Shown here piece after piece: positions 1 through 6,982 of a stretch of 64,000 bases of DNA. The notes below the pieces were generated by a model. The model did no database searches, was not told the DNA's origin, and saw only the letters and a program-made list of their open reading frames with translations. The position numbers and the translations under genes were made by a program. Source of the DNA: Prosthecobacter sp. (GTDB lineage Bacteria; Verrucomicrobiota; Verrucomicrobiia; Verrucomicrobiales; Verrucomicrobiaceae); contig JAIPJY010000034.1 of assembly GCA_021733925.1 (NCBI GenBank), positions 1 through 64,000 of the forward strand, in the 5' to 3' direction. Position 1 is the first letter of the stretch. The number at the start of each line of letters is the position of its first letter.

Positions 1-2
1 GC

Positions 3-131
3 TGGATCAGCCAGCACGCCCGCAAGCAAGTGCTCAAACTCTCACTGCCCCGCAAAAAACGCCCCTGGATGGACTCCATCTTCAGCCAAATCGAAGCCCG
101 TCCTCCACCGTTTAGCTACTCCATTGCATAA
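3..131 (+). CDS. C-terminal tail of a truncated ORF (possibly a transposase)
   Basis: An open frame enters from the left edge and stops with TAA at 129-131, giving a 42-residue basic tail rich in K, R and P that contains LPRKKRPWMD. The composition recalls transposase C-termini and the next 700 bases are accessory DNA, but no catalytic residue is inside the window, so the transposase idea is only a guess. It could equally be the end of another basic protein. Confidence 0.35.
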   Translation, partial: WISQHARKQVLKLSLPRKKRPWMDSIFSQIEARPPPFSYSIA

Positions 132-853
132 TCCGGGTTTAATCGGTATTTAAACGCCACGGAAATAAATCCGTTAAAAGCCCCATAAAGGTGCGCTGGT
201 GTGATGGTCCTGCAGGTGTTTCTGCCCGTGAAAAACCGGCGCTACAGGCGTGAGCCGTGGGGTGGCAGCCACGACAGCGGCCCAGCGGCAGTTTCCCTCT
301 CCCTACGGTGCCAGCAAGGAAGCCTCGAAAGCGTAGGTCAAATCCGCTTATCCGCATCATTCTCTAGCGCCCTAACGTTTGATAACCCTCACATTAACAA
401 ACAAGTATTAATTATTAACACATGTTAATCATGTATTTAAAGAAGCCAAGAAAAAGAGACATTCCGTCCCCATTCTCCAAAAAACCGCGCCAAACGCGCC
501 CCCTCTCCTGCCTTTCCACGTTCCAAGGACGGCGCACCTTTTAGAGTGCCTGCGACGGCCACAGACCCGAAACTTCGGACCCGCACAGCGGTTCCCTACC
601 AGCCCTGCGGCACGCACTACGGCGGAGGGTAGGGATGCGCTGTGCGCGTCCCTGGAATCCTTCGTCCCACCGCAGTCTGCCGCCACAACGCTCTCCCCAT
701 TTCCCAAAGCTCCCGCCCCCAGGTGAAGAAGTTCTGGCGTGCGCCTTCTGTCACCTGTCATGGTGCTGCGGAATGTGCTGCACGCTCACAGACGGGCGGC
801 TGTCGCCACACCCATCTTACGACCCCGAGCCAACTGCCAGGCAGCCGCTGGGG
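132..853. other. Gene-poor region with AT-rich patch and dispersed repeat
   Basis: I see no convincing gene. Bases about 362-445 are conspicuously AT-rich and include the small inverted repeat TTAACA-CA-TGTTAA (415-428). Bases about 520-665 hold a dispersed repeat recognisable by GACCCGAAA, GGTTCCCTACC and GTAGGGATGCGCTGTGCGCGTCC. Related copies lie at 3705-3900 and 28020-28165. Short open frames here lack codon bias and overlap on both strands. Confidence 0.6.
520..665. repeat. Dispersed repeat, GTAGGGACGCG family, copy 1
   Basis: The segment contains a GGACGGCGCACCTTTT core, GACCCGAAA, GGTTCCCTACC and then GTAGGGATGCGCTGTGCGCGTCC. The same modules in the same or inverted order occur near 3705-3900 and 28020-28165. 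It is non-coding and lies between genes in all three places, as expected of a dispersed intergenic element. No mobility gene is associated with it in the window. Confidence 0.6.
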
Positions 854-1078
854 TCAGTACTTCTTCCAGAATTCCTCAAACTGACGCTCCACCTCCGGCG
901 GCTTGGAGTGCCGATGCATGCGCTCCGGACGCTCGTCGTGTCTTTCGTGGAGGGCACGCTCCGGGTGGAGCCATCGCTCCATCAGGGCAAACGAAGAGAA
1001 ACCCACGAACAGCCCCATGGCGACCAAGGCCGCCAGTTTCCATGTTTTGGCATCGCGGGGAAGGGCGGGGGTGTTCAT
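854..1078 (-). CDS. Small single-pass membrane protein
   Basis: A 74-residue frame read from the ATG at 1078. It has a short polar N-terminus, one hydrophobic helix (about residues 12-30, AALVAMGLFVGFSSFALM) and a highly charged His/Arg/Glu-rich C-terminal half ending EEFWKKY. The layout suggests a membrane-anchored protein with an exposed charged tail; no family was recognised. A longer upstream start is possible, but its extra residues look like shadow sequence. There is no strong ribosome binding site, so the call is moderate. Confidence 0.45.
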   Translation of the reverse strand: MNTPALPRDAKTWKLAALVAMGLFVGFSSFALMERWLHPERALHERHDERPERMHRHSKPPEVERQFEEFWKKY

Positions 1079-1247
1079 GGGAGGGGAGTGCTGCCGGTTT
1101 TCTACATCGGTGCAAGGCCCTCCGCCAGTGGCACCTGGTTTGCAAACAGAGTCCCCCTTTGCAACCGGTGTCCGATTGCGCACAAGCCCTTATCTTGACA
1201 AGTTTGTGGGCGCTTTGGTTTCACCAACCACCTCTCCCAGTCTCACC

Positions 1248-1916
1248 ATGCGATACCTCCTCGGAACAGCCGCCGTGCTCGTCTTTGTGCCCTTGCTTCT
1301 GGCGCTGCTCTTCATGATGCCCATGGAATTTTGCGTTTCCTCATGGCATCTGTGGCGGGCTGATGCGACCACCACGGGCAGGGTCATCTCCTCTGAGCAG
1401 AAAAGTCATCGTGGCAACACCACGCGCTCTCTGATTCGCTACAGCTACACGGTGGATGGACGCAGCTACGAGAGTGACCGGGTGCGGGCAGGTTGGATCA
1501 GCAACAAGGGCTACGAGTCCGGTGCCGGGGGCCTCGCCAAGTCCCTGAGCCCTGGCAGCCAGGTCATCGTTCGCTATGACTCGGATCATCCCGAGTTTGC
1601 CCTGCTTGAATATGGGTGGCCGAAGTGGAGTCTGGGATTCAGCCTGGCTGTTTGGGGGATGTGGCTTGGCAGCTATGTTTTTGACTCCCAGGACCGCAGG
1701 CCCAAAAGCCATGTGCTGTATGGCCTGACCCGTGGGATGTGGTTGCTTGGCTTCATGATCATCCTCCTGCTCCCACCCACACTGGAGCCGAAGATCATTC
1801 CAACGCTCTTGGGCACAGGACTTGGGCTCAGTGTCGTGGCCGGAGTTTACAGCCGGGTGCGTTACTCCCGGGTGGCATCAGGGGCAGTCATAGGAGAGCA
1901 GGGGACCTCTTTTTGA
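1248..1916 (+). CDS. DUF3592-type membrane protein
   Basis: The 222-residue protein begins at the ATG at 1248, where a hydrophobic N-terminal helix starts (LLGTAAVLVFVPLLLALLF). A soluble segment follows with the DUF3592 signature: RYSYTVDGRSYESDRV and later VIVRYDSDHPEFALLEYG. Three further hydrophobic stretches near residues 125-145, 160-180 and 185-205 complete the membrane topology. Function of the family is unknown. It lies just upstream of the cassette-like genes but has no attC-like site behind it. A 38-bp sequence starting at its stop codon (about 1915-1952) recurs at 6172-6209. A second, unrelated-looking DUF3592 gene is at 33445-33960. Confidence 0.75.
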   Translation: MRYLLGTAAVLVFVPLLLALLFMMPMEFCVSSWHLWRADATTTGRVISSEQKSHRGNTTRSLIRYSYTVDGRSYESDRVRAGWISNKGYESGAGGLAKSLSPGSQVIVRYDSDHPEFALLEYGWPKWSLGFSLAVWGMWLGSYVFDSQDRRPKSHVLYGLTRGMWLLGFMIILLLPPTLEPKIIPTLLGTGLGLSVVAGVYSRVRYSRVASGAVIGEQGTSF

Positions 1917-1952
1917 AATCACGAGCCTCTTGCGCACAAGCCGGCACTTGGG
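1915..1952. repeat. 38-bp direct repeat, copy 1
   Basis: TGAAATCACGAGCCTCTTGC followed by GCACAAGCCGGCACTT matches the block at 6172-6209 with only a few changes. A shorter piece, TGCGCACAAGCC, is also at 1183-1194. Both long copies lie upstream of small cassette-like genes, so the repeat may mark old insertion or recombination boundaries. That role is inference. Confidence 0.6.
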
Positions 1953-2064
1953 TTACCTTTGGCGCATGAGGGCAACAAATCTGGCAGCCATCAAGTCGTT
2001 GGTGCTAGCCCACAAACGGGATCATCCTTCACCAGTCAGGCGTCGCTCGCGTTTTCTGAAATCC

Positions 2065-2496
2065 ATGATGCAGGTCTTCCTCATTTTCGGTCTGTTGCTC
2101 GCCACCCCTGCGGCGTGGCCTGCCGACCTCCCCGAAGGCAAGGCTTGGACGTTTCAAAACTACCTCAAGGACTCCAAGCATGCCATTCTCGTCTGCGAGG
2201 TTCAGCTCAGCCTCAAGGAGCCAGCCAAGCCCGGCAACCACTATGAGATTCACGTCTCGGCAACGGTCGTCCGGCCCATCAAAGGCCAGGGACGCACCGG
2301 AGACCGCTTGCGCTATTTCATCCTCTGCGAGGACAAGCCTTCGGTTGCTGCTCTTGCTCCCGGTGGGCTGTCGTATCTGTTCCTCGACGAGTATGTGCTT
2401 GACGAGTTCATGCTCGATACAGGAGCAGGCTGGCGCTACGAACCCGAATTGGACGCGCTTCTCACCCAACCCTCGAAGCAGCCCAATCCAAAATGA
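2065..2496 (+). CDS. Exported hypothetical protein, probable gene cassette
   Basis: The protein is 143 residues with a clear signal peptide (MMQVFLIFGLLLATPAAWPA, cleavage near residue 20). I chose the ATG at 2065 because it places the hydrophobic segment at the N-terminus; the frame remains open upstream to 1930. The mature part is soluble, with alternating beta-like segments such as YEIHVSATVVRPIKGQG and LSYLFLDEYVLDEF. No family was recognised. Its stop codon lies only 7 bases before an attC-like site (2504-2608), the usual arrangement of an integron gene cassette. It probably acts in the periplasm or outside the cell. Confidence 0.7.
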   Translation: MMQVFLIFGLLLATPAAWPADLPEGKAWTFQNYLKDSKHAILVCEVQLSLKEPAKPGNHYEIHVSATVVRPIKGQGRTGDRLRYFILCEDKPSVAALAPGGLSYLFLDEYVLDEFMLDTGAGWRYEPELDALLTQPSKQPNPK

Positions 2497-2503
2497 CCGC
2501 AAC

Positions 2504-2608
2504 GCCTGACCACACTCTGCACTACAGCGAGCTGTTTCGGGCGTCACCGCCCGTGCTCCCATCACCCTGGGCCGCCTTCCGCAGTCGCTGGGCTTGGGGG
2601 CGTTAGTT
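2504..2608 (+). other. attC-like recombination site 1
   Basis: The outer left box GCCTGAC (2504-2510) resembles the integron R'' consensus RYYYAAC with one mismatch. The right box is GTTAGTT (2602-2608), close to GTTRRRY. Inside, CAGCGAGCTG can pair with CAGTCGCTG, leaving a single unpaired G. One extrahelical base in that arm is a known hallmark of folded attC sites. The 105-bp span is within the normal attC size range. The site begins 7 bases after a stop codon on the same strand, as cassettes do. A structural covariance search would be decisive. Confidence 0.6.
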
Positions 2609-2630
2609 GGCTGAAGATGAGTCCCTTTCC

Positions 2631-3047
2631 ATGAGCACCGAACAATGCCCACTCTGCTTTTCGCCACTGGAGGCTCGCGAGGTGGCTCCGTGCATGGACT
2701 GCGGCAATGACCCGCAGGAGTTGCAGCACTTCGCCGAGGGCAAGCACACTTACGCCGAGTGTCGCATCTTCGATTCGCTCTCGCTCGTGCTGTGTAACTT
2801 CTGCCAGGTCGATTTCGGTTCCTACGACCCGACCTACTTCGGATTGCCCGCATCGGCCCCCATCGGTCTCGAGTGCATGTCTTTCATCAGCCACGTGGAT
2901 CCTCCTCAGCGCACTTTCGACAAGGTCTGTCTTGAGTGCCATCGCCGCCTGAGCTTCCTTCAGTTTGTCTCCGCCGCCCGCGAGCTTCACCAATCCACCA
3001 CCCCCCATGACCAAACTCCGCGTCGAAAGCTTCACCCTCTCGCTTGA
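2631..3047 (+). CDS. Cysteine-rich hypothetical protein, cassette-borne
   Basis: A 138-residue protein starting at the ATG at 2631, 22 bases after attC-like site 1. It has several CxxC-type pairs suggesting metal binding: CPLC near residue 6, CMDC near 22, CNFC near 58 and CLEC near 105. No membrane segment or signal peptide is visible. It resembles small zinc-ribbon-like proteins, and related hypothetical proteins occur in environmental gene cassettes (recollection, not searched). Its 3' end overlaps the start of the next gene by 41 bases, which suggests translational coupling or a downstream gene whose start invaded it. Confidence 0.65.
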   Translation: MSTEQCPLCFSPLEAREVAPCMDCGNDPQELQHFAEGKHTYAECRIFDSLSLVLCNFCQVDFGSYDPTYFGLPASAPIGLECMSFISHVDPPQRTFDKVCLECHRRLSFLQFVSAARELHQSTTPHDQTPRRKLHPLA

Positions 3048-3654
3048 TGGCTTCGCCGCAGGCCCGGACCAGAGCCTGGAGAACCCGCTGGGCATCGGCG
3101 GTACGGCCCTGCATGGCTGGGCCTTCCCGACCCGCACCTTCCAGACGCAGCTCTTCGGCAAAGAGGGCGGGGAAACCGGGATCGATGACGACTTCGCGGC
3201 ACGCGGTTTCCACAACGTGGGTGCCTGGATCATGGGCCGGAACATGTTCGGACCCGTGCGCGGTCCCTGGCCTGATGAGAGCTGGCACGGCTGGTGGGGG
3301 GACAACCCGGTGTATCACAAGCCCGTTTTCGTGCTCACCCATCACCCGCGTGCGCCCCTCGTCATGGAAGGCGGCACCACCTTTCATTTCATCACCGAGG
3401 GCATCCACGTCGCGCTGGAACGTGCCCGTGAAGCCGCCAACAGCCAGGACGTCCGCATCGGCGGCGGTGCCTCGACCATCCGGCAATACCTGCAGGCGCG
3501 ACTGATCGACGAACTCCACCTCGCCATCTCCCCCGTCCTGCTCGGCGCCGGCGAGCGCTTGTTCGAAGGCATCCACCTGCCTGATCTGGGATATAGCTGC
3601 ATCCAGCATGTGGCATCGCAGCGAGCGACCCACATCGTGCTGAGCCGGACTTGA
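3007..3654 (+). CDS. RibD C-terminal / dihydrofolate-reductase-like protein
   Basis: The 215-residue protein belongs to the RibD-C (DHFR-like fold) family. It opens with the characteristic strand and loop LRVESFTLSLDGFAAGPDQS. WIMGRNMFGP follows near residue 77, then PVFVLTHHPR, and later IGGGASTIRQYLQARLIDELHLAISPVLLG, which carries the GG nucleotide-binding turn and the DEL motif. Members are small NAD(P)H-dependent reductases, many of unknown substrate; it lacks the deaminase domain of riboflavin RibD. The start at ATG 3007 fits the family N-terminus. Eleven bases after its stop, GCCAAACTATGCGCC resembles the first half of the attC family seen here, so it may be the second gene of a degenerate cassette. 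Confidence 0.8.
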   Translation: MTKLRVESFTLSLDGFAAGPDQSLENPLGIGGTALHGWAFPTRTFQTQLFGKEGGETGIDDDFAARGFHNVGAWIMGRNMFGPVRGPWPDESWHGWWGDNPVYHKPVFVLTHHPRAPLVMEGGTTFHFITEGIHVALERAREAANSQDVRIGGGASTIRQYLQARLIDELHLAISPVLLGAGERLFEGIHLPDLGYSCIQHVASQRATHIVLSRT

Positions 3655-3704
3655 GCCCAGTGTTGCCAAACTATGCGCCCCGGTGCCATCGTCGGGCCGG
3701 AGCT

Positions 3705-3900
3705 CAGGGATGGTAGGGAACCGCTGCGCCGGGTCCGTGATTTCGGGTCTATTTCTCCCGCAGGCGATGAAAAAGGTGCGCCGTCCTTGGAGCTTTCGAC
3801 AGCAGAAGGAGAGGGCGTCTGGAAAGGGGGAATGCGGTGAGTTTGCAGAGCGCGGTGGGGCCAAGGATTCTACGGACGCGGCACAGCGCGTCCCTACCTG
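3705..3900. repeat. Dispersed repeat, GTAGGGACGCG family, copy 2
   Basis: Modules GGTAGGGAACCGCTGCGCCG, TCCGTGATTTCGGGTCT, AGGTGCGCCGTCCTTGGAGC and CGGCACAGCGCGTCCCTACC are shared with the copies at 520-665 (partly inverted) and 28020-28165. The copy is about 195 bp and intergenic. Confidence 0.6.
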
Positions 3901-3953
3901 CCCCTTCAAGGTTCTCCCGCAACCACCTGTCGACCCGAAACCCCCAAGTTGCC

Positions 3954-3997
3954 AAGTTGCCGAGTTTCCATCCCTAGAGGCGGCAACTCGGCAACTC
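3954..3997. repeat. AAGTTGCCGAGTT hairpin repeat, copy 1
   Basis: Left arm AAGTTGCCGAGTT and right arm AACTCGGCAACT are reverse complements around a loop containing TCCATCCCTAGAGGCGG. Two closer copies are at 5748-5791 and 6047-6090. A second truncated left arm (AAGTTGCC) directly precedes this copy at 3946. Confidence 0.7.
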
Positions 3998-4233
3998 TTT
4001 CATGGGGAGGATAGCCGTCCCGGCTGTCCACGGGAGACAGCGCCTCCGGCCTGTCCTTCGGGGCAAATGCTCCCACTGGGTGCAAAGCTGAAGGCGGGAC
4101 GCCCCAGTCCCTGGTCAGGCCGGAGGCCTAACCTCCACTGGCAGGCTGAGGGCAGGAGGGGCGACGACGGGACGGCCCTCATTCGGTCATGATGCACATT
4201 GCCGAATAACAAGAACCATGCTTAGATGTTTCC

Positions 4234-4587
4234 ATGAACGACGAAGCAACGCGGCGTGAAATGAGTCTCCAGTTTGTGGCGAAACTTCAAGGCGACCCTC
4301 TGGAGAAGCGCTGCGCACGCGCCACCCTGTGGTGTCGGGGCGACCTCCCGCCTGCCAGCGGCGAAATCCTCTGCGAACCCTCCCTGGATCAAGTGACCCG
4401 GGGTCTGTTCGAGCCCGACGACTCAGCCTCCTTGGAAACTCTGGCCGCCTCCGCCGCCTACCTTTCGCTGGCAGTTCCGCATCTTCTGCCGATCCGGGTC
4501 ACGGAGATTCACACCGATTGTGAAGACCCCCATTTCCATTTTGAGGTGACCGGCCCCGCCACCAAGCTGCGTCTGCCAGACGCGTAA
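4234..4587 (+). CDS. Hypothetical protein
   Basis: A 117-residue soluble, acidic protein with no recognised domain, signal peptide or membrane helix. It contains three cysteines and a C-terminal DCEDPHFHFEVTGP. Codon use is GC-rich and consistent with genuine coding, and there is no competing frame of equal quality. It stands alone between repeat-rich regions. An imperfect hairpin just after the stop (GTAAGCGCGGGCTCC...GCGCGGCTTTAC, 4583-4610) may terminate transcription. Confidence 0.55.
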   Translation: MNDEATRREMSLQFVAKLQGDPLEKRCARATLWCRGDLPPASGEILCEPSLDQVTRGLFEPDDSASLETLAASAAYLSLAVPHLLPIRVTEIHTDCEDPHFHFEVTGPATKLRLPDA

Positions 4588-4750
4588 GCGCGGGCTCCTG
4601 CGCGGCTTTACGGACTGGGGCCAGCCAAGCGCATGGCTTGGGAAGACCCTGGCGGCATGGGTTTTTGGGGTGGTCACCCCATGGCGAGAAGGACGGTGGC
4701 TGGTTAGTCTGGAACTGAGGGCAGTGCGAATCTGCCATCGATCCCGACTT

Positions 4751-5479
4751 ATGAAATCCCATCCACTGATCCTCCTTGCTGCGGTGCTGGCCTGCTACGG
4801 CCCTGCCGCCGCCCAGAGCGGCATCCCACGCGCTCTGGAATATCAGCCCAAGGCGTGGGAGACGAGCACGGTGCATGACGGCATCGTGTTCCATCGCGGC
4901 CAGACCTACTTCATTCGCCACAGCCGTGCCGCGCGGGTGGATGTCACCTTGGTGCCGAAGGGCCAGATGCTGACTACGGAGGGGCGGCTCGTGGCGCTGC
5001 CGTCCGATTTTGTCAAAGATACCACCCGGACGGTGCGCGGGGGGCTCGTCGCCATTCAAGGACAGGCTTATCTGATCCGCCACGGCCGCATGCAGCGGGT
5101 GAATGCGGAGCTGGTGCCGGAGGGGCAGGTGCTCACGGCGGAGGGCCAGCTCGTGCCGCTGCCTTTGGATTTCAGTGGCTTTGTGCACGATCGTGCGCCG
5201 GATGGCACCGTGCTGCTAGCGCCGCTCGTCCAGACGGGGCCGCAGAAGCCCTCGGGGCAGGCGGGTGTGCCGCAGGCACCCAAAGTCATCCCCCCGGGCA
5301 CGAAACCCAGGTTCACGCCGATCAGCCTTGATTTGCCACATGTCGCGGCAGCCCCGGTAGCCGACTTGCCACGTGTCGTGGCAGCCCCAGTCGCTACGGT
5401 AGCCGAGGAAATCCGCTCCCCATTGCCACTGCCGGCGAACCTCCTCCCGCTGGCACCCCCATCCACGAAAACCCCGTGA
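4751..5479 (+). CDS. Secreted protein with duplicated DUF6799-like repeat
   Basis: Starting at ATG 4751 the 242-residue product has a signal peptide (LILLAAVLACYGPAAAQ). Two similar modules of about 40 residues follow: GIVFHRGQTYFIRHSRAARV..LVPKGQMLTTEGRLVALP near 40-80 and GLVAIQGQAYLIRHGRMQRV..LVPEGQVLTAEGQLVPLP near 100-140. This pattern resembles DUF6799-type modules, whose function is unknown; the family match is from memory. The last 90 residues are Pro/Ala-rich and low complexity, with a short internal duplication (HVAAAPVADLP / RVVAAPVATVA), perhaps a flexible periplasmic tail. The frame continues upstream to 4670 but that part lacks signal-peptide character. Confidence 0.65.
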   Translation: MKSHPLILLAAVLACYGPAAAQSGIPRALEYQPKAWETSTVHDGIVFHRGQTYFIRHSRAARVDVTLVPKGQMLTTEGRLVALPSDFVKDTTRTVRGGLVAIQGQAYLIRHGRMQRVNAELVPEGQVLTAEGQLVPLPLDFSGFVHDRAPDGTVLLAPLVQTGPQKPSGQAGVPQAPKVIPPGTKPRFTPISLDLPHVAAAPVADLPRVVAAPVATVAEEIRSPLPLPANLLPLAPPSTKTP

Positions 5480-5747
5480 TGTGTGCCGGATTGGAAGAGC
5501 TGGTCCTCCTTGCTTGAATGCCTTTCGGCGAGTGCCCACGTGCTGATTTCCCCCAAGGGTGTCACGATGGGTGGCACCCTTTGTTGGCTGGACACTTTTG
5601 GAGCACCTTGGATTTAGCAACGATTGGAGTGTTACATTGTATAGTTTGATTCAGTGTTCGCAGACCAACTCAATGCCACTCGGTGATGGGGGGGCGTGTC
5701 ATGATGCGCCGCAGGCCAAAGCGCCACCCATCGGGCCGGAGCCCCCC

Positions 5748-5791
5748 AAGTTGCCGAGTTTCCACCTCTAGGCATGGCAACTCGGCAACTT
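5748..5791. repeat. AAGTTGCCGAGTT hairpin repeat, copy 2
   Basis: AAGTTGCCGAGTT (5748-5760) and AACTCGGCAACTT (5779-5791) form perfect 13-bp arms around TCCACCTCTAGGCATGGC. The preceding GGGCCGGAGCCCCCC is shared with copy 3. Confidence 0.75.
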
Positions 5792-6046
5792 GTTCCGAAG
5801 CGACCCGGCCCATGCAAGTACGCGGTAGCGTCGTGGAGTGCGGTGGTAGAGAGGCAAGGCAGCGCATTGCCTCGGCGACACCGCTTTGGTGCGGGTGAGG
5901 GGTGTTCTGCGGCCTCAGCGCGCCTTCCCGCTGGCGAAAGCGGCGTCGCGCCCAGGCTTGCCGCCGCAGTCCAAGACGCTCCGCGACGCCTGCGCACTCC
6001 GCCGCGCCCCCAAGCGCTCCGCTGCCATCCGCCGGGCCGGAGTCCC

Positions 6047-6090
6047 CAAGTTGCCGAGTTTCCACCTCTAGGCATGGCAACTCGGCAACT
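6047..6090. repeat. AAGTTGCCGAGTT hairpin repeat, copy 3
   Basis: Identical to copy 2 over the whole 44 bases, including the loop TCCACCTCTAGGCATGGC, and preceded by the same GGGCCGGAG segment. The identity over arms and loop implies recent duplication or an active spreading mechanism. Confidence 0.75.
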
Positions 6091-6171
6091 TTCCAAAACA
6101 GCGCCCCGGTGGCCTTGGCCGGGGAGCCGGGAAGGGGGCTTCGCTGGGAGGCTGCCACGGTCCGGCGTATG

Positions 6172-6209
6172 AAATAACAAGCCTCTTGCGCACAAGCCGA
6201 CACTTTTGT
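6172..6209. repeat. 38-bp direct repeat, copy 2
   Basis: TGAAATAACAAGCCTCTTGC plus GCACAAGCCGACACTT matches 1915-1952. It is followed by TTTGTTAGTTTT, which contains GTTAGTT, the same heptamer that closes attC-like site 1. Confidence 0.6.
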
Positions 6210-6224
6210 TAGTTTTGCCCAATC

Positions 6225-6286
6225 CGTCAGCGATAAAGCGGTTGGGACAAACCCTACACCTCTGTTCACCAGCCACCTGTTAGGCG
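6225..6286 (+). repeat. 62-bp cassette-leader block, copy 1, ending in GTTAGGC
   Basis: CGTCAGCGATAAAGCGGTTG GGAC, then a 12-base variable centre, then TCTGTTCACCAGCCACCTGT TAGGCG. The copy at 6983-7044 has the same length and identical flanks but a different centre. Both end in GTTAGGC, a perfect GTTRRRY core, 30-50 bases before a cassette-like gene. The block could be a diverged attC or a cassette 5' leader. Confidence 0.6.
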
Positions 6287-6316
6287 GCATCGACACCTCG
6301 ACCCAATCCACACATC

Positions 6317-6562
6317 ATGGAGACAGCACAAAAGAAACCGACTTTCACGACATTCCAGTGGCTCTGCGTTGGACTCGGCGCGTTCTGCATCGCCGCTGGG
6401 GCATTGGGGATGGTTCTCAGCTTCATCTATCTTGCATCCGCTAGCATGGTGGACATTCACGCCGGCTCCTCTGGCTTCTTGGCGGGCGCTGTTCTCATTG
6501 CGGGCGGCGTGGTTGCCCTCACTTTGCTCAGCACCCATGGACACCGAACCGATGCCGCCTAA
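6317..6562 (+). CDS. Small two-helix membrane protein, gene cassette
   Basis: An 81-residue protein with two hydrophobic helices (about 14-40, WLCVGLGAFCIAAGALGMVL, and 50-70, GFLAGAVLIAGGVVALTLL) and polar ends. No family was recognised. Its stop codon TAA lies inside the heptamer GCCTAAC that starts attC-like site 2, and a GTTAGGC core lies 31 bases before its ATG. This is exactly the packing of an integron cassette. It would be expressed from an upstream promoter; none is obvious immediately ahead. Confidence 0.65.
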   Translation: METAQKKPTFTTFQWLCVGLGAFCIAAGALGMVLSFIYLASASMVDIHAGSSGFLAGAVLIAGGVVALTLLSTHGHRTDAA

Positions 6563-6649
6563 CCATGCGCGGCAGCGAACCCGGACATCGCGTCCAGGTT
6601 GCAATCGGTGCGTCCCGTGCGCCGGGTCGCTGAGCTTTTGTCGTCAGGC
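6557..6649 (+). other. attC-like recombination site 2
   Basis: R'' is GCCTAAC (6557-6563), a perfect consensus match that overlaps the upstream stop codon. The inner stem pairs CAGCGAACCCGG with CCGGGTCGCTG, leaving one unpaired A immediately after CAGCGA, the same position as the unpaired G in site 1. The right box reads GTCAGGC (6643-6649), one transition from GTTAGGC. The span is 93 bp. The next cassette-like gene begins 13 bases later. The conserved extrahelical base is the strongest evidence that these are real attC descendants. Confidence 0.7.
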
Positions 6650-6662
6650 CACTTCCGCATCA

Positions 6663-6943
6663 TGAAGTATTTCGCCTGCACACTGATTGCGATTGGGATT
6701 CTGAACTTTGTCAGCTTTTGTATCGTGGCCGGAGTGATCGGTGGTGACGCAGTCAATGGCAGGATCGATGGCGGCAGGTATTTTGTATCCGAGCATGGCC
6801 ACGACACAGAGGTTTCGTGTTCAGTCTTTGAGTATAGCCGATTTCATGCACACTCTGTCTGGGTGACGCATCCACTTGTGTTCGTTGGCTTTTTGATTTT
6901 GTATGGTGCACATGAACAACGGAAATCGTGTACATGTACATAA
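6663..6943 (+). CDS. Small membrane protein, gene cassette
   Basis: A 93-residue protein starting at ATG 6663. It has an N-terminal hydrophobic helix (about 4-27, FACTLIAIGILNFVSFCIVAGV), a central polar segment with GGRYFVSEHGHDTEVS and VFEYSRFH, and a second helix near residues 68-83. Similar small two-helix proteins with a Y-F-V-S...H-G motif are, from memory, frequent in environmental integron cassettes. It lies directly after attC-like site 2 and is followed by the second 62-bp leader block. The 3' end (KSCTCT) lies in an ATGTACATGTACAT-like stretch and may be frayed. Confidence 0.6.
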
Positions 6944-6982
6944 TGACTGGCAACTTTTTTTGGCCCCATATGACAACAAATT

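Larger units (their letters stand above)
3655..4233. other. Intergenic region filled with dispersed repeats
   Basis: No gene is credible here. From 3705 to 3900 lies a copy of the GTAGGGACGCG repeat family (GGTAGGGAACCGCTGCGCCG, GATTTCGGGTCT, CAGCGCGTCCCTACC). Bases 3954-3997 are a copy of the AAGTTGCCGAGTT hairpin repeat. Bases 4010-4190 hold several short GC-rich inverted repeats, for example around GCCGGAGGCCTAACCTCC. Frames crossing this region overlap on both strands without codon bias. Confidence 0.6.
5480..6316. other. Long intergenic region with hairpin repeats and cassette boundary sequences
   Basis: No gene supported. It contains two near-identical AAGTTGCCGAGTT hairpin repeats (5748-5791, 6047-6090) separated by GC-rich DNA, the second copy of a 38-bp repeat (6172-6209) and a 62-bp block ending in GTTAGGCG (6225-6286) just upstream of a cassette-like gene. 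Frames on both strands are open only because of high GC. Confidence 0.6.

Noticed and set aside
4126-4132. GCCTAAC heptamer as a further attC site
   Set aside because: It is the centre of a GC-rich hairpin (GGAGGCCTAACCTCC), lacks the CATGCGC and CAGCGA segments of the local attC family, and has no gene ending next to it.
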